Shown in pieces: positions 60,985 through 64,000 of a stretch of DNA of 64,000 nt. Under the pieces are notes generated by a model that saw only the letters and a program-made list of their open reading frames with translations, ran no database searches and was not told the origin of the DNA. Source of the DNA: Microthyrium microscopicum (lineage: Eukaryota; Ascomycota; Dothideomycetes; Microthyriales; Microthyriaceae); assembly GCA_010405405.1 (NCBI GenBank), contig MU004231.1, positions 62,001-126,000 of the forward strand. The letters are read 5' to 3'. Every line of letters begins with the position of its first letter. Position 1 is the stretch's first letter. Made by a program: the position numbers and the translations under genes.

Positions 60985-62928
60985 CTATTTTGACAAGAAC
61001 GCTTGGAAAGCTTCATGCTTGATGACCACATTACCCACCGCTCTCAACTTCTTACGGCCCTCCTTTTGCCGCTCCAATAACTTACGTCTTCGCGATACAT
61101 CAGCGGCATGCAATTTTGCCAACACATCTTTGCGATATGCCTTGATCGTCTCGCGCGCCACCACCCGTCGTCCAACAGCCGCCTGTAGTACAATTTCAAA
61201 CATCTGCCTCTCCACATGCTGCTTGAACTTGCTCACCCACTCTCTACCCAGCCTCTCCGCTTGACTGAAATGTATAATGCGCGCCACAGCGTCCACGGGG
61301 ATCTTGTTGACAAGGAGCTGTAATTTAACGACATTGGCCGGTTTAAAGCCAGAGTCTTCGTAATCGAGGGAGGCGTAGCCTTGGGTTGCGCCCTTGAGTT
61401 TGCCGAAAAAGTCATCGACTAGTTGGGCTAGTGGGATGTCGTATTTGAGAATGACCTGCGTGGACGTGAAGAAGGTAAGGTCAATTTGAGTACCGCGGTT
61501 CGCTTCGCAGAGTTCAATGACTTTGCCTACGTATGTTTCTGGGAGTGTGATGGTGCAGAGGACATAGGGTTCTGCGAGTTCGCGGACTTTGTGCTTGAGG
61601 GCGTCAGAGTCTGGAAAATCATTGGGATTGCTGATGGTGGTTTGGCGACCGTCTGTCCAGGTTATGCGGAAGGGGACTGTGGGCGGAGTGAGGATTACGT
61701 TTGCGCCGTGTTCTTGGCGAAGTCGGTCCTGGAAGACGGAGCAGTGGAGGGTGCCGAGGAAGCCGAGACGCCAGCCGCCGCCGAGTGCTTCGGAGGATTC
61801 TTTGGCGACGGTTACGGAGCGGTCGTTTAGGACGAGGGCGGAGATGCTGTCTTCGAGGTGTGTGTAGTCGCCTTGGTCGGTGGGGAAGGCTGCGACGAAG
61901 ACCATGGGTTTGGTTTCTTCGAAGCCTGCGAGTGGTTTGACGTGCTTTTCGCTACTCACGGTTGTGAAGGTGTCGCCAATTTTGGCGTCTTGGATGCGCT
62001 TCATGCCGGGATTAAAGTAGATGTAACCGACTTGGCCGGCGCGGAGGGAGGTTTGAGGGGTTTGTTCGGGATACATGATTCCCACCTCACCTATTATGTA
62101 CTTGTTGCCGGTTGCGAATGATATTACATGGTCGCCTGGTCGGAGGGTTCCTTCGAATACTCTGATCAGTAAGGTGACGCCTTTGTAATTGTCGTACCAG
62201 GAATCGACAAGTAGAACCTGGAGATAGCCAGTTTCGTCTCCAATAGGCGATGGGATATGCTCAATGACTTGGGGCAGGAGAGCTTCGACATTCTTCCCAC
62301 TCTTTGCTGACAGCAGCACAGCCGAATCAGGATCCAGTTCAAATGTGCTCTTGATTTGCTCCAATGCTCGAGGCGCATCAGCGGATGGAAGGTCAATCTT
62401 GTTGATGACTGGCAAAAGCTCGAGTCCCTGAGCAAAAGCTAGATAGAAGTTTGCGACCGTTTGTGCCTGTACACCTTGACTGGCATCAACCAGAAGCAGA
62501 GCTCCTCCACAGCTGGCATAACTTCTTGAAACCTCGGCTCTAAAGTCAACATGGCCAGGTGTGTCCACAAGATGTAGCAGATAGTCCAATCCCTTGTAGT
62601 TATAAAGCATGCTACATGTTTGTGCCTTGACTGTGATGCCGCGCTCTCTCTCAACATCCAGTTTATCCAAGACCTGCTTGTTTCCGCCAGGCGCAATAGT
62701 CCCAGTAAGCTCCAAGAGCCTGTCACTCAGGGTACTCTTGCCATGATCAACATGGGCCACGATACAGAAATTTCTGAATCGTTCAATGGGTATTGCGGCG
62801 ATGCGTTGCTCGAGTTGGGATTGGACGGGCTTTGCGATGGCATATCGACGAATGCTACGAGGGCAGAATTGTGGTTTGTAGATCCAGGACCGGAGGACGG
62901 GATTCGAGTGTCGAAGCCATGATCGCAT
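60985..62928 (-). CDS. guf1: mitochondrial translation factor Guf1 (EF4/LepA GTPase)
   Basis: Single-exon 647-residue protein. The first ~45 residues are basic and hydrophobic without acids ([17 protein letters not shown]...), a mitochondrial presequence. GTPase motifs: G1 AHVDHGKS (58-65), G2 RGIT (96-99), G3 DTPGH (122-126), G4 NKID (176-179), followed by the SAKSG G5 region. Domain II, the EF-G-like domains III and V ([18 protein letters not shown]) and the LepA-specific C-terminal domain ([37 protein letters not shown]) are complete. EF4 back-translocates or rescues stalled ribosomes and supports mitochondrial protein synthesis under stress. The length is normal for fungal Guf1. It is one of the surest calls in the window. 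Confidence 0.98.
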   Translation of the reverse strand: MRSWLRHSNPVLRSWIYKPQFCPRSIRRYAIAKPVQSQLEQRIAAIPIERFRNFCIVAHVDHGKSTLSDRLLELTGTIAPGGNKQVLDKLDVERERGITVKAQTCSMLYNYKGLDYLLHLVDTPGHVDFRAEVSRSYASCGGALLLVDASQGVQAQTVANFYLAFAQGLELLPVINKIDLPSADAPRALEQIKSTFELDPDSAVLLSAKSGKNVEALLPQVIEHIPSPIGDETGYLQVLLVDSWYDNYKGVTLLIRVFEGTLRPGDHVISFATGNKYIIGEVGIMYPEQTPQTSLRAGQVGYIYFNPGMKRIQDAKIGDTFTTVSSEKHVKPLAGFEETKPMVFVAAFPTDQGDYTHLEDSISALVLNDRSVTVAKESSEALGGGWRLGFLGTLHCSVFQDRLRQEHGANVILTPPTVPFRITWTDGRQTTISNPNDFPDSDALKHKVRELAEPYVLCTITLPETYVGKVIELCEANRGTQIDLTFFTSTQVILKYDIPLAQLVDDFFGKLKGATQGYASLDYEDSGFKPANVVKLQLLVNKIPVDAVARIIHFSQAERLGREWVSKFKQHVERQMFEIVLQAAVGRRVVARETIKAYRKDVLAKLHAADVSRRRKLLERQKEGRKKLRAVGNVVIKHEAFQAFLSK

Positions 62929-63404
62929 TAGATCTATTCTGTAGACGGGAGTGACATGGCAGTGTTGCTGTGAACGTTGCTTGGAGCTTTGCCAGCTCTA
63001 GAAAAAATATGCAAGTTCGGATTGAATATCTTGTGGCCTTGTAGCCTTGGCGCTCTAGCTTGGATGCCTTGCAGGCTAGGAAACAAGGCCGCAACCACTT
63101 TTTATTTCAGCAAACATTAGATGAAATGCTGAAATGCGCATGAGGATTATAGATGTATGACTATTACAAGAGATGGATTGCTCAATATACCAATCAATCG
63201 CGATGCTACATGTAGATTCAACGAACATGTAGCTAAAAATATATCCAATGTGATTTACTATATACGGCAATGGTGGGAATGCAACAATAATCAGTGGTGT
63301 TGCTTTAAAGTTGCTCCGAGCAAAATCCTTTTCAAGGTGGTATTTAAGCCAATGACGAGGCAAAAGTCGTAACGCCGCTCCAATAGTTTTGGTTCAGAAA
63401 GCTA
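62929..63404. other. intergenic, Guf1 promoter region
   Basis: 476 bases between the Guf1 start and the MITE. It should contain the Guf1 promoter. Open frames on both strands have no features. Confidence 0.45.
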
Positions 63405-63879
63405 CAGTGCCATTTAGGTTCTCTAGTCCCCCCCTCCAAAATGATGAAATGGCGCTTCACGGCGTAATTGGATGGATCTTGGGGTCAGCCCGGGCGTTAC
63501 AGTACAAATTTGTTAGATAGCACCCGCTTGCGGCCAGGCCTCAGCCCTTTCAAACCATCCTTCCTAAATACTACATCTTAGCTCGCTTTTAAAGCTCTAC
63601 TAGCAACGTAGAATATAAATTTTGAGCCGGAATTACTACTCGCTACTAACTTGAAGATATATTAAAATACTAGAAATAATAGTATTCACTAAAGGTTTGG
63701 CTCTAGAGTAGATAACATTATAACATAGGAAGTAGATGGAGTTGGCAAGATTGATCTAAGGGGCTACGCTGACAAATTTGCATACTAACGCGCTCTTCAG
63801 ATCTTCTCGCCCTCCAATCAGGCCCTGAAGCACCATTTCATAATTTCAGGGGGGGGACTAGAGAACCTAAATGGCACTG
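63405..63879. mobile_element. 475-bp Tc1/mariner-type MITE
   Basis: The ends are inverted repeats: the first 30 bases (CAGTGCCATTTAGG...CCCCCC) are identical to the reverse complement of the last 30, and weaker matching continues for about 40 more (ATGAAATGG.GCTTCA, ATTGGA). Both outer ends are flanked by TA (63403-63404 and 63880-63881), and the tips start CAGTG. TA target duplication plus a CAGTG tip is the hallmark of Tc1/mariner elements. At 475 bases without an open frame it must be non-autonomous. Its composition is not strongly RIP-biased except for an AT-rich centre (about 63600-63720). Confidence 0.85.
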
Positions 63880-63881
63880 TA

Positions 63882-64000
63882 AGAGCTGCCCTCCTTGGGA
63901 TAGCTTACCACTTATATAATCATTTTCTCGGAGGATAATTGGAGGTCGGAGACGAGCGGCAAGCTTGGCAAGCCACGAGGCCCACGTTGCATTGAAAGGA
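63882..64000. other. window edge
   Basis: 119 bases with no visible feature, continuing outside the window. Confidence 0.4.

Overview
The window reads as nuclear DNA of a filamentous ascomycete (Pezizomycotina). Genes sit on both strands with short introns (about 46-70 bases, GT..AG). Their products are fungal housekeeping and secreted proteins. An 11.4 kb block shows extreme C-to-T/G-to-A decay typical of repeat-induced point mutation (RIP). A Leotiomycete-like host is only a guess. All exon structures were worked out by hand from splice consensus, reading-frame continuity and family resemblance. There are no transcript data behind them.

Layout. 1.6-5.5 kb holds two secreted-protein genes: a six-exon, Gly/Pro-rich protein with two Cys/Trp repeats, and a cupredoxin with a Lys/Ala/Pro-rich tail. 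6.27-17.67 kb is one RIP-degraded mobile element. It has 182-bp terminal inverted repeats, a 5-bp ACAAC target duplication, subterminal tandem repeats and at least three decayed reading frames. 19.2-29.4 kb holds a Golgi pH regulator-type channel protein, the TORC2 subunit Ste16/Rictor, proteasome ATPase Rpt6 and a GPI-anchored Pro/Ser-rich wall protein. 29.4-32.4 kb appears empty. 32.4-47.9 kb is dense: Dml1/Misato, a small Cys-rich secreted protein, a GFA-domain protein, Rot1, 5-formyl-THF cyclo-ligase, SmE, Mtr10-type importin, an Rrn11-like Pol I factor and an RING-H2 protein with a myristoylation-type N-terminus. 47.9-54.6 kb has no supportable gene. 54.6-57.1 kb is a Zn2Cys6 regulator. 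57.1-59.7 kb has no firm gene. 59.8-62.9 kb has Snf7/Vps32 (ESCRT-III) and Guf1 (mitochondrial EF4). A 475-bp Tc1/mariner-like MITE lies at 63.4-63.9 kb.

The genes do not form one pathway or a biosynthetic cluster. They are mostly independent housekeeping genes in divergent and convergent pairs. The novelty is concentrated in the bounded RIP-degraded element, the two inverted-repeat elements and the two lineage-variable secreted proteins at the left end. No firm new molecular system could be demonstrated from sequence alone. The best candidate for something undescribed is the 11.4 kb element.
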